NCBI GenBank assembly: GCA_027532825.1
Contig: JAPZTL010000009.1
Coordinates: 310,001-374,000, forward strand
Source: Silanimonas sp021297925
Lineage (GTDB): Bacteria > Pseudomonadota > Gammaproteobacteria > Xanthomonadales > Xanthomonadaceae
Reading direction: 5' to 3'
DNA: 64,000 nt
Shown: one piece after another, positions 50,501 through 58,521 of the stretch
Layout: each line of letters begins with the position of its first letter
How positions within the stretch are numbered: the first letter of the stretch is position 1
The notes under the pieces: generated by a model
What the model was told of the DNA's origin: nothing
Database searches by the model: none
Seen by the model: the letters and a program-made list of their open reading frames with translations, nothing else
Made by a program: the position numbers and the translations under genes

Positions 50501-50994
50501 GCGCGCGCCTCCGACATCCCATCGCGACGGTGGAGGGAGCGGGCGACCGCTCCCGGATGACGGACGGCCAGGACGGTCGCCAGTTCGATGCCTTCCTTGC
50601 GGGCCGCCGCAATCCAGATCGGCGCGAAGAAGCAGAGCCGGGGATCCTTCAGTACCCAACGACGATGCCGCGAGCGGTCATCCCGCAGGTAAGCGCGGAT
50701 GCGGTCGAGGGCTTCGGCGGCGGCGGCACCCTCCTGCCAATCCGGGGGCAGTCCGAAAGGCTGGTCCCAGCGCGTTCCGAGGCGCGCGAGGAGCTCCTCG
50801 TGGAGATCGACCGCGAACTGGTCTTCCCAGTGGCCCTCCTCGTTGCCGGCGCTGGGGCCGAGCACCCGTGCTCCCGGGTCGAACCCGGCCGCGGCGAAAG
50901 CCGCCGCCAGCCCCGACGTTCCGCTCCTGTGCATCCCGAGGATGAGGACACCCACCGTCGAGGCGCCTTCGACGCCGGGCATGGGGGACGTCAT
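47530..50994 (-). CDS. Multidomain sulfotransferase / coiled-coil / GT-B / GT2 protein
   Basis: A 1154-residue protein with four parts. Residues about 12-280 are a sulfotransferase: PAPS loop LILGMHRSGTSGLAAAFA, WVLKDPRLCFFAP, and AVRHPGAVARSLHRRDG. Residues about 315-455 are a charged coiled coil. Residues about 530-885 are a GT-B glycosyltransferase (FVWAVIDWHFRFQRPQHLATAL, VVGYYGAIAEWFDADLV, NPVKVYEYLAAGKPVVAV). Residues about 893-1150 are a GT2 transferase (VSVVVLTYNNLAFTEACLSS, VDNASNDGSAEWL, MLNNDTYVTPGW, FFEDDDYCRRVEQAGW). Proteins combining these modules occur in polysaccharide loci, but this exact set is unusual. It may build and sulfate a repeat unit. A GTG at 51000 is an alternative start. 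Confidence 0.82.
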   Translation of the reverse strand: MTSPMPGVEGASTVGVLILGMHRSGTSGLAAAFAAAGFDPGARVLGPSAGNEEGHWEDQFAVDLHEELLARLGTRWDQPFGLPPDWQEGAAAAEALDRIRAYLRDDRSRHRRWVLKDPRLCFFAPIWIAAARKEGIELATVLAVRHPGAVARSLHRRDGMSEARAFALWLDHVLGAMLASDAATVVVDYDTFLASPDVTRERLADALPPRASEAVLSARFLSPLDPTRRHHARPDSGPLPQVLEECWQALMRASSTPSAGPEAWRAVLDSAMPWTAWLRRESLDRACFERQLWERVDRAEARLAAWMAAPMLLPERLERIEAAVGDGREAIVRVLTDDIRAMQQQVATRDAALEALRREVEVSQGALARVEDARAMAEARCATLEESAKDLAARVDRLTRSEAEQRERSVVAEHHLAESREREAAANTMVAALTARLDEARRDNAVLAFHNQRLGESARHLDRVLASRSWRWSRPLRAIAKLLSGRWTADDSRRLRQSLGKAPVAGEPSMPPVGTPTPVVGQFPRLAELPPALPDVFVWAVIDWHFRFQRPQHLATALARKGHRVFYVSNNTIDRPGGGFDAEPLDDDGRLFQIRLHLAGAPPIYFGMPKADEEVQLRDGLAALLGWTGTTSSVALVQHPFWLEVAQALPNHRLVYDCMDHHAGFDNTGDAILEAEAALVARADLTVVSSGWLEAELAPNAKATVLIRNAGDHGFFSTTPSRVVRDGRGRPVVGYYGAIAEWFDADLVRAVALACPDVLVRLVGADTAGVHASLADVPNVEFTGEVPYADLPRWLHGFDVCLLPFKVLPLTLATNPVKVYEYLAAGKPVVAVDLPEMSQFGGLVATASAPEAFVAAVRDALAETPGHASAARQAFAAGQTWAHRAEALDGALEALAEPRVSVVVLTYNNLAFTEACLSSIELYSDYGDLELIVVDNASNDGSAEWLRQWASSPSPSGHRRRLILNERNLGFAAGNNVGLAAATGELLVMLNNDTYVTPGWVRTLCAHLRRDPSLGLVGPVTNNIGNEAKIDIAYEDMPGMIAAAGAYTRAHCGERLPIRTAAFFCVAMRREVHERVGGLDEAFGVGFFEDDDYCRRVEQAGWSIACAEDVFVHHHLSASFDALKAEAKRALFEKNKALYESKWGTWIPHEHRKS

Positions 50995-50996
50995 GA

Positions 50997-52154
50997 TCAC
51001 TGGAGGGCCAAGCGGAGCTCGGCCTTCAGATCGTCAATATCCTCGACTCCTACGCTCAATCTCACCAGGTTGTCGGTCACGCCCAGCCCCGCGCGGCGCT
51101 CCACCGGCACGCTTGCGTGGGTCATCACGGCCGGGTGGTTGGCAAGGCTCTCGACACCGCCCAGGCTCTCGGCGCAGGCGAACAGCTCGGTGCGCTCCAT
51201 GAAGCGCTTGGCCGCCTCGAAACCGCCCTTCAGCCACACGCTGACCATGCCACCCGCGCCCTTCATCTGCTGCTGCGCAAGGGCGTACTGCGGGTGCGCC
51301 TTCAGGCCCGGATAGGCCACGCGCTCCACCGCCGGATGGTGCTCGAGGAACTCCGCGATCGCCTGCGCGTTCTCGCAGTGCGCCTTCATGCGCAGGTGCA
51401 GGGTCTTCAGACCGCGCAGCGCGAGGAAGCTGTCGAAGGGCCCCTGCACGCCGCCGACGGCGTTCTGCAGGAAGGTCATCTGCTCGGCGAGGTCGGTGCG
51501 CTCGCCGACGATGGCGAGGCCGCCGACGATGTCGCTGTGGCCGTTGATGTACTTGGTCGCCGAGTGCATGACGATGTCGGCGCCGAGCTCGATCGGGCGC
51601 TGCAGCGCCGGCGAGCAGAAGGTGTTGTCGACGACGACGATCAGCCCGCGCTTCTTGGCGCGCTCGGCCACCGCGGCGATATCGACCAGCTTCAAGGTCG
51701 GGTTGGTCGGCGTCTCGATCCACACCATCCGCGTATTCGGGCGGATCGCCGCCTCGAACGCCTCGAGGTCCGAGAGGTCGACCCACGAGAAGTCGAGGCC
51801 CGCGCTGCGCCGGCGCACGCGCTCGAACAGGCGGTAGGTGCCGCCGTAGACGTCGTCCATCGCCACCACGTGGCTGCCGGAATCCAGCAGCTCGAGGATG
51901 GTCGAGGTGGCCGCGAGGCCGGAGGCGAAGGCGTAGCCGTTCCTGCCACCTTCGAGTGCGGCCACGCAGCGCTCGTAGGCGAAGCGCGTCGGGTTGTGGC
52001 TGCGCGAGTATTCAAAGCCCTGGTGGACGCCGGGGCTTTCCTGCACGTAGGTCGAGGTGGCGTAGATCGGCACCATCACCGCGCCCGTGCTCGGGTCGGG
52101 GCTCTGGCCGGCGTGGATGGCTTTCGTGCCGAAGCCGTAACTCGTGTCGCTCAT
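50997..52154 (-). CDS. Cystathionine gamma-lyase / cystathionine gamma-synthase family enzyme
   Basis: A 385-residue PLP enzyme of the Cys/Met metabolism family. YSRSHNPTRFAYERCVAALEGG, FASGLAATSTILELLDSGSHVV, VWIETPTNPTLKLVDI and the PLP lysine in MHSATKYINGHSDIVGG are present. The adjacent cystathionine beta-synthase favours a gamma-lyase role in reverse transsulfuration (homocysteine to cysteine), but gamma-synthase activity cannot be excluded by sequence. It follows cbs by 34 bases in the same direction, so the two form an operon. The stop overlaps the possible GTG start of the next gene. Confidence 0.9.
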   Translation of the reverse strand: MSDTSYGFGTKAIHAGQSPDPSTGAVMVPIYATSTYVQESPGVHQGFEYSRSHNPTRFAYERCVAALEGGRNGYAFASGLAATSTILELLDSGSHVVAMDDVYGGTYRLFERVRRRSAGLDFSWVDLSDLEAFEAAIRPNTRMVWIETPTNPTLKLVDIAAVAERAKKRGLIVVVDNTFCSPALQRPIELGADIVMHSATKYINGHSDIVGGLAIVGERTDLAEQMTFLQNAVGGVQGPFDSFLALRGLKTLHLRMKAHCENAQAIAEFLEHHPAVERVAYPGLKAHPQYALAQQQMKGAGGMVSVWLKGGFEAAKRFMERTELFACAESLGGVESLANHPAVMTHASVPVERRAGLGVTDNLVRLSVGVEDIDDLKAELRLALQ

Positions 52155-52188
52155 GGCAGTCCTCGCGTGGGGCGCGCGTCGCGCGGCC

Positions 52189-53565
<1,377 letters not shown>

Positions 53566-53593
53566 GCCGGAACGCCGTTGGACGGGGACCTCG

Positions 53594-53599
53594 ATTGTA
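53594..53599 (-). promoter_or_regulatory. Candidate -10 box of the transsulfuration operon
   Basis: TACAAT on the minus strand matches five of six consensus positions and lies 28 bases upstream of the cystathionine beta-synthase ATG, just after the terminator of the DUF465 gene. No convincing -35 is seen. Confidence 0.42.
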
Positions 53600-53642
53600 C
53601 CAGCCGCGTATCGCGGCTCTCCCTCCCTGCAGGACCCCGTCA

Positions 53643-53673
53643 GAAACAACGCGGCCCGCGCGCAGCGGGCCGC
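53643..53673 (-). terminator. Terminator of the DUF465 gene
   Basis: GCGGCCCGC and GCGGGCCGC form a perfect 9-base-pair stem with a 5-base loop (53651-53673), followed on the minus strand by GTTGTTTCTG. It lies 21 bases after the stop codon of the small YdcH-like gene. Confidence 0.75.
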
Positions 53674-53694
53674 CCACCTACGTCGCCGCCACCG

Positions 53695-53913
53695 TCAATG
53701 TCGCGTTCGGGCGAACATCCGGGTCAGCCGGTCCTTCGCGTGGAGCTTCTCCTTCTTCCACTTGGCGAGCGTGACGTCATCGATGGGCAGGACGCCGAGT
53801 TCGGCATCCATCACCTGGCTGTTGAGCTGCTGGTGACGGCGGTAGAGCTGGCGGAACTCGGCATCCGCCTTCAGAAGCGCCTCGACGTCGGCGGGGGATT
53901 GACCTTCGAACAT
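53695..53913 (-). CDS. YdcH family (DUF465) protein
   Basis: A 72-residue cytoplasmic protein of the DUF465 family. The pattern is conserved: a helical N-terminal half (DVEALLKADAEFRQLYRRHQQLNSQVMDAE) and LAKWKKEKLHAKDRLTRM at the C-terminus. These proteins form a short antiparallel helical hairpin; function is not known. GGAGG lies about 6 bases upstream of the ATG. It is monocistronic, with its own terminator. Confidence 0.88.
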   Translation of the reverse strand: MFEGQSPADVEALLKADAEFRQLYRRHQQLNSQVMDAELGVLPIDDVTLAKWKKEKLHAKDRLTRMFARTRH

Positions 53914-54228
53914 GGAACGACCTCCTTCAGGACACGCACGCCCGGGCGGTCGCCCGGGTCTCGGGGTGACGGCAGGGGTCAGGTCGGGAGGGCTGGCCGC
54001 CTCGGGCCGCGGCGGGTCGCCCGGGGACCGGGCGACAGGGCGGCGGGATGAGGTCAGCGGTCATCGGCCTGGCTCGGTTTCCCGGGAGAACCTCCCGGGA
54101 AATCGACGCTACGCCGGGCCCTGGGGGCCTTCAAGGGGTGGTCGCCGGAGTTAACGACCCCGTCACGACTTCGATGGCAAGCCCTCACGCGCGGCTAACG
54201 GCCGAGCCCTGAGAGGCCGGGCCGCGGG
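53914..54228. other. 315-base intergenic region with three perfect hairpins
   Basis: No gene is seen here. The region holds three perfect inverted repeats: CCCGGGCG-GT-CGCCCGGG at 53941-53958, a 9-base-pair stem with loop GGA at 54016-54036 (GTCGCCCGG/CCGGGCGAC), and an 11-base-pair stem with loop AAC at 54078-54102 (TTTCCCGGGAG/CTCCCGGGAAA). All contain a CCCGG core. None is followed by a T tract. The flanking genes both read leftward, so this contains the promoter of the DUF465 gene and the 3' side of the OmpA-like gene. A structured RNA, a set of operators or a Rho-dependent termination region are possible. Confidence 0.6.
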
Positions 54229-55203
54229 TCAGCGGACGGTGATCTCGACGCGCCGATTCCGCCCCCGGCCCTCCTCCGTGCCGTTGTCGGCCACCGGATC
54301 GGCCTCGCCACGACCGTCGGCACGGACGTCGACCCCGCCCTCGCGCAGGATCGCCGCGACCGCCTCGGCGCGCCGCTTCGACAGCGCGAGGTTCGCGGCT
54401 TCGGCGCCTTGGCTGTCGGTGAAGCCGAGGACCTCGACCGCGCGGCCCTTCAACTCCTGTCCGAGGCGGCGGAGGCTGGCATTCGCCTCGGTGGTCAGGG
54501 TGGCGCGTCCACTGGCGAAGGCGCTGCCGGCCAGCGTGTAGACCGTGGACGGCCCGACCTGCCGCGAGGGCGGCAGAGGCGCGTCGGCCGACAGCGCCTC
54601 GGCGACCAGCGAATTGGCGACCTCGGCCTCCTGCCGGGCCAGGTCGGCCTCGCGGGCGCGCGTCGCCGCGAGGCGGCGGGCCTGCTCGGCCTCGGCCTTG
54701 GCCTGCTCGGCGAGGGCGAAGGTCTCGGCGCGGGCGGTGCGCTCGGCCTCGGCCTCCTCGGCGAGGCGCGCGGCCTCTTCCTGGCGGGCCAGCGCCTGCG
54801 TGCGCAGGCGGTCGGCCTCGCGACGGGCCGACGCCGCCTCGCGGCGGCTGGCGTCGACCAGGATCAGGTCGCGCTCGCGGTCCAAGGCCTCCGACTGCGC
54901 CGCGAGGGCGTCGGCCTGCGCGGCCGCCTCGGCGGCGCGGACGCGCTGCTCGGCGATGAAGAGAAGACCGGGGCGCTGGCGGGACTTCGCCGCGCCCAGC
55001 GCCTCGATGGCCTGGGAGGCCTTCAGGCGTTCGACGTCGCCCATCCCCGCGAGCTGGTCGTCGGCCTCGAGGCGGAGCAGGCGGTCCTGCAGGCGGGCGA
55101 CGTCGGGATCGACGTCCGCCGTGGCGGCGGAGGCAGCGGCTGGCGCGCCGAGCGTCAGGACGAGGGCGAGCGCGAGGGCGCGCGTCAATGGCATCGGGCG
55201 CAT
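54229..55203 (-). CDS. OmpA-family protein with long coiled-coil N-terminal region
   Basis: A 324-residue envelope protein. Residues 1-25 are a signal peptide. Residues about 30-205 are helical and rich in Ala, Glu, Arg and Gln, a long coiled coil. Residues about 215-324 form the OmpA C-terminal peptidoglycan-binding domain: LAGSAFASGRATLTTEANAS, VLGFTDSQGAEAANLALSKRRAEAV, and DPVADNGTEEGRGRNRRVEI, with the diaminopimelate-binding Asp and Arg present. It probably links a lipoprotein or inner-membrane partner to the cell wall. The ATG at 55203 lies 1 base after the stop of the DUF4398 gene, so the two are coexpressed. Confidence 0.88.
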   Translation of the reverse strand: MRPMPLTRALALALVLTLGAPAAASAATADVDPDVARLQDRLLRLEADDQLAGMGDVERLKASQAIEALGAAKSRQRPGLLFIAEQRVRAAEAAAQADALAAQSEALDRERDLILVDASRREAASARREADRLRTQALARQEEAARLAEEAEAERTARAETFALAEQAKAEAEQARRLAATRAREADLARQEAEVANSLVAEALSADAPLPPSRQVGPSTVYTLAGSAFASGRATLTTEANASLRRLGQELKGRAVEVLGFTDSQGAEAANLALSKRRAEAVAAILREGGVDVRADGRGEADPVADNGTEEGRGRNRRVEITVR

Positions 55204-55204
55204 G

Positions 55205-55573
55205 TCAGTTGCCCTCCACGAGCAGACGGCGGCGCAGGTCGGCGTTGCGGGCGGCCTTGGAGTCGACCTCCTCGGCGAGGCCGGCACGTCGAGCTTCGGC
55301 GGCAGCGGCCGCGGCCGCGGCGGCGGCCTGCTGCGCCGCCGCAAGGGCGTCCTCGTTCCGCCCGCGGTCGGCGGCGTCGCGGGCGGCGGCGAGGCGGCGC
55401 CGGGCTTCCGCCAGCGCGTCGGCGGCCGGGCCGCGAGGCGAGAAGGTCTCGGCCTCGCGGATGCCGCGGTCGGCCGCGGCGAGCTGGGCCGTGGGCGGGG
55501 GAACGCTGGCGCAAGCCGCCAACAGGGCGGCGGCGGCGAGGGTGGCCAGGAGGCCGGGGCGGATCGGGGTCAT
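55205..55573 (-). CDS. DUF4398 domain-containing lipoprotein
   Basis: A 122-residue outer-membrane lipoprotein. The signal has lipobox LAAC (cysteine at about 21). The mature part (PPPTAQLAAADRGIREAETFSP) matches the DUF4398 start, and the rest is helical, including a run of eleven alanines near residue 85-95 coded mostly by GCG/GCC/GCA codons. It is commonly found with an OmpA-type partner, as here, and the two may form an envelope-spanning complex. It is divergent from pilU. Confidence 0.82.
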   Translation of the reverse strand: MTPIRPGLLATLAAAALLAACASVPPPTAQLAAADRGIREAETFSPRGPAADALAEARRRLAAARDAADRGRNEDALAAAQQAAAAAAAAAAEARRAGLAEEVDSKAARNADLRRRLLVEGN

Positions 55574-55606
55574 GGGGACAGGTCGCTTTCGTTGGCGGAA
55601 CGAGGC

Positions 55607-55612
55607 TATTCT
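55607..55612 (+). promoter_or_regulatory. Candidate -10 box of pilU
   Basis: TATTCT lies 46 bases before the pilU ATG and matches five of six consensus positions. Read on the other strand the overlapping GAGAAT (55608-55613) could serve the divergent DUF4398 gene, so the promoters may overlap. No clear -35 hexamers. Confidence 0.33.
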
Positions 55613-55658
55613 CGAAACCCGCTCCCGGTAACGCAACGCCTGCGAGGACCTCCGCCCC

Positions 55659-56780
55659 ATGGACATCGGCTACTTCCTCAAGCTGATGACGGAGAAGAAC
55701 GCCTCCGACATGTTCCTCACGACCGGCGCCCCGGTCTACATCAAGGTCGAGGGCAAGCTCTATCCGCTCGGCAACACCGGCCTTCCGGCGGGCATGGTCA
55801 AGAAGATCGCCTACTCGCTGATGGACGAGGGCCAGGTGCCCCAGTTCGAGCGCGACCTCGAATACAACATGGCGATCGCCGTGAAGGACGCGGGGCGCTT
55901 CCGCGTCAACGTCTTCAAGCAGCGCGGCGAGGTCGGCATGGTGATCCGCGCGATCAAGAGCGTGATCCCGAGCCTCGAGCAGCTGCAGCTGCCGCCGGTC
56001 CTCAAGGACATCATCATGGAGCCGCGCGGCCTCGTGCTCGTGGTGGGGTCCACCGGTTCGGGCAAGTCGACCGCGCTCGCCTCGATGATCGACTTCCGGA
56101 ACTCGCATTCGACCGGGCACATCCTGACCATCGAGGACCCGATCGAGTTCCTCCACTCGCACAAGAAATCCATCGTCAACCAGCGCGAGGTCGGCCTCGA
56201 CACCCACGCCTTCCACAACGCGCTGAAGAACGCGATGCGCGAAGCGCCGGACGTCATCCTGATCGGCGAGATCCTCGATGCCGTGACCATGGAATCGGCC
56301 ATCGCCTTCGCCGAGACCGGCCACCTCTGCCTCGCGACGCTGCACTCGAACAACGCGGACCAGACCCTGGAGCGCATCCTCAACTTCTTCCCCGAGGCGG
56401 CGCACAAGAACATCCTGATGAACCTGGCCCTGAACCTGAAGGCGGTCGTCTCGCTGCGCCTCGTGATCGGCAGGGACGGCAAGCGGATGCCCGCCTCCGA
56501 GATCCTGATCAACACGCCGATGATCCGGGACCTGGTCCGCCGCGGCCAGATCCACGAGGTCAAGGAGGCGATGGAGAAGTCGCTGGAATCCGGCATGCAC
56601 ACCTTCGACCAGTCGCTGTTCAGGCTCTACAAGGAAGGGCGCATCGACCTCGAGGAAGCCCTGCGCAAGGCCGATTCGCGCGACGGGCTCGCGCTGCGCA
56701 TCCGCCTGTCGGAAGGCGCGTCGGCGGAACACGACCCCTACGCCGACGTGTTCGGCAACACCGGCGGCGGCTTCGCCTGA
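55659..56780 (+). CDS. pilU: Type IV pilus retraction ATPase PilU
   Basis: A 373-residue hexameric ATPase that assists PilT in pilus retraction. The N-terminal PAS-like part opens DIGYFLKLMTEKNASDMFLT; Walker A is VVGSTGSGKSTALASM; the His box is in ETGHLCLATLHSNNADQT; the C-terminal part continues beyond residue 345 as in PilU rather than PilT. In the Walker B region the usual GEIRD reads GEILD, so the conserved Arg is Leu. The gene is not next to pilT. Its stop codon abuts the stop of maiA on the other strand (TGATCA at 56778-56783), with no space for a terminator. Confidence 0.92.
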   Translation: MDIGYFLKLMTEKNASDMFLTTGAPVYIKVEGKLYPLGNTGLPAGMVKKIAYSLMDEGQVPQFERDLEYNMAIAVKDAGRFRVNVFKQRGEVGMVIRAIKSVIPSLEQLQLPPVLKDIIMEPRGLVLVVGSTGSGKSTALASMIDFRNSHSTGHILTIEDPIEFLHSHKKSIVNQREVGLDTHAFHNALKNAMREAPDVILIGEILDAVTMESAIAFAETGHLCLATLHSNNADQTLERILNFFPEAAHKNILMNLALNLKAVVSLRLVIGRDGKRMPASEILINTPMIRDLVRRGQIHEVKEAMEKSLESGMHTFDQSLFRLYKEGRIDLEEALRKADSRDGLALRIRLSEGASAEHDPYADVFGNTGGGFA

Positions 56781-57449
56781 TCAGCCGGGCGGCGGCCCGT
56801 CCGGCTGCGCCTCGGGCGCGGCGGCTCGGAAGGCCTCGAGCCCCAGCGCGTTGCCCTCGACGCGCCGGACCGTCGGGTACGGGGCGAGGTCGAGGCCGAA
56901 GCGCCGCGCGTTGTAGAGCTGGGGCACGAGCAGGCAATCCGCCATCGTCGGTGCATCCCCCTCGCAGAACGACCCGGTCGACGGGTTGTCGGCCAGCAGT
57001 TGCTCGATCGCCTCGAAGCCGAGGGCCAGCCAGTGGCGGATCCACGCCTCGCGCTGCTCCGGCGTGGCCTTGAACTCGCGCTCGAGGTACTGGAGCACGC
57101 GCAGGTTGCCGAGAGGATGCATGTCGCAGGCGATGACCTGCGACAGCCCCCTGACCCGTGCCCGTTCCCGGGCGGTCGCCGGCAGCAGCGGTTCGTCGGG
57201 GAAGGTTTCGTCGAGGTACTCGATGATCGCCATCGACTGGCGGATGAGGCGCTGCCCGTGCTGCAGGGTGGGCACGAGGCCCTGCGGGTTCACGCGCCGG
57301 AACCCCGGGGCGTGCTGCTCGCCGCCGTCGCGGACCAGGTGCACCGGCACCTGCTGGACGTCGAGGCCCTTCAGGTTCAGCGCGATCCGGACGCGGTAGG
57401 CGGCGCTGGACCGCCAGTAGGAGTAGAGCCTCAAGCCGCCGTTCGCCAT
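56781..57449 (-). CDS. maiA: Maleylacetoacetate isomerase (zeta-class glutathione S-transferase)
   Basis: Isomerises maleylacetoacetate to fumarylacetoacetate with glutathione, the fourth step of homogentisate breakdown. The catalytic motif is SYWRSSAAYRVRIALNLKG (Ser in the SSxxYR motif), and residues VNPQGLVPTL and QSMAIIEYLDE form the glutathione site. The length of 222 residues is normal. It lies 73 bases downstream of fahA, on the same strand as the hppD-hmgA-fahA genes, and closes the operon. Confidence 0.92.
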   Translation of the reverse strand: MANGGLRLYSYWRSSAAYRVRIALNLKGLDVQQVPVHLVRDGGEQHAPGFRRVNPQGLVPTLQHGQRLIRQSMAIIEYLDETFPDEPLLPATARERARVRGLSQVIACDMHPLGNLRVLQYLEREFKATPEQREAWIRHWLALGFEAIEQLLADNPSTGSFCEGDAPTMADCLLVPQLYNARRFGLDLAPYPTVRRVEGNALGLEAFRAAAPEAQPDGPPPG

Positions 57450-57522
57450 GACCTCGCCCTCCCGGAGCGGATGCCGGTCACGCTACACCCGCGGCGCGGC
57501 CGGCACCACGCCCCGGGCCCGG

Positions 57523-58521
57523 TCAGCGCAGCGTCTCGATGCGCTGCTCGATGGCGCCGAAGATCGTGCGCCCCTCGGCGTCCAGCATCTCGATGCGCAC
57601 CACGTCGCCGAACGACATGAAGGGCGTCGAGGGCTTGCCGTCACGCAGCGTCTCGATGGTGCGTTGCTCGGCGAAGCAGCTCGCGCCCCGGTCGGTTCTT
57701 TCGTTCGCGACGGTGCCCGACCCGACGATCGTGCCGGCGGAGAGCGGGCGCGTCTTGGCGGCGTGGGCCACGAGCTGGGCGAAGTCGAACTGCATGTCCT
57801 CGCCGGCCTCCGGCGCGCCGAACCACTCGCCGTTGATGTGGGTGAGCAGCGGGCGGTGCACCTTGTTGTCGCGCCAGGCGTCGCCCAGCTCATCCGGGGT
57901 GACGAACACCGGGCTCAGGGCCGAACGCGGCTTGCTCTGGAGGAAGCCGAAGCCCTTGGCGAGCTCGTTCGGAATGAGGTTGCGCAAGCTCACGTCGTTG
58001 ACCAGCCCGACGAGCTGGATGTGCTCGGCGGCATCCTCGGCCGACACGCCGTGCGGCACGTCGTCGGTGACGATCACGACCTCGGCCTCGAGGTCGATGC
58101 CGTAGGCCTCGTCGCGCACGAGCACCGGGTCGCGAGGGCCGTAGAAGCCGGCGCTGACCGCCTGGTACATGAGCGGGTCGGTGTAGAAGCTCTCCGGCAC
58201 CTCGGCGCCGCGGGCGCGGCGGACGCGCTCGACGTGCGGCAGGTAGGCCGAGCCGTCGACGAACTCGTAGGCGCGCGGCAGCGGCGCGGCCAGCGCGGCC
58301 ATGTCGAGGGCGAACACCTCCTGCCCGTCGATGGTCTGCGCATTCGAGCCGTTGAGGGCCTCCGACACGCCGTTGAGGCGCGGCGCGGTGTTCGACCAGT
58401 CCTCCAGCGCGCGCTGCAGCGTCGGCGCGATGTGCGGCGCGCGGACGGCGCGGGCGAGGTCGCGGGAGACGACGATCAGCGTGCCGTCGCGGCCGCCTTC
58501 CTTGAGGGATCCGAGTTTCAT
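57523..58521 (-). CDS. fahA: Fumarylacetoacetate hydrolase family protein
   Basis: Cleaves fumarylacetoacetate to fumarate and acetoacetate, the last step of tyrosine degradation. The metal site is in DEAYGIDLEAEVVIVTDDVP (E-x-E and D), and LVNDVSLRNLIPNELAKGFGF, SGTIVGSGTVANE-type sequence (LSAGTIVGSGTVANE) and DVVRIEML are conserved. The length is 332 residues. The start at 58521 overlaps the hmgA stop by 4 bases. The acetoacetate produced can be taken up by the CoA-transferase encoded by scoAB. Confidence 0.93.
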   Translation of the reverse strand: MKLGSLKEGGRDGTLIVVSRDLARAVRAPHIAPTLQRALEDWSNTAPRLNGVSEALNGSNAQTIDGQEVFALDMAALAAPLPRAYEFVDGSAYLPHVERVRRARGAEVPESFYTDPLMYQAVSAGFYGPRDPVLVRDEAYGIDLEAEVVIVTDDVPHGVSAEDAAEHIQLVGLVNDVSLRNLIPNELAKGFGFLQSKPRSALSPVFVTPDELGDAWRDNKVHRPLLTHINGEWFGAPEAGEDMQFDFAQLVAHAAKTRPLSAGTIVGSGTVANERTDRGASCFAEQRTIETLRDGKPSTPFMSFGDVVRIEMLDAEGRTIFGAIEQRIETLR

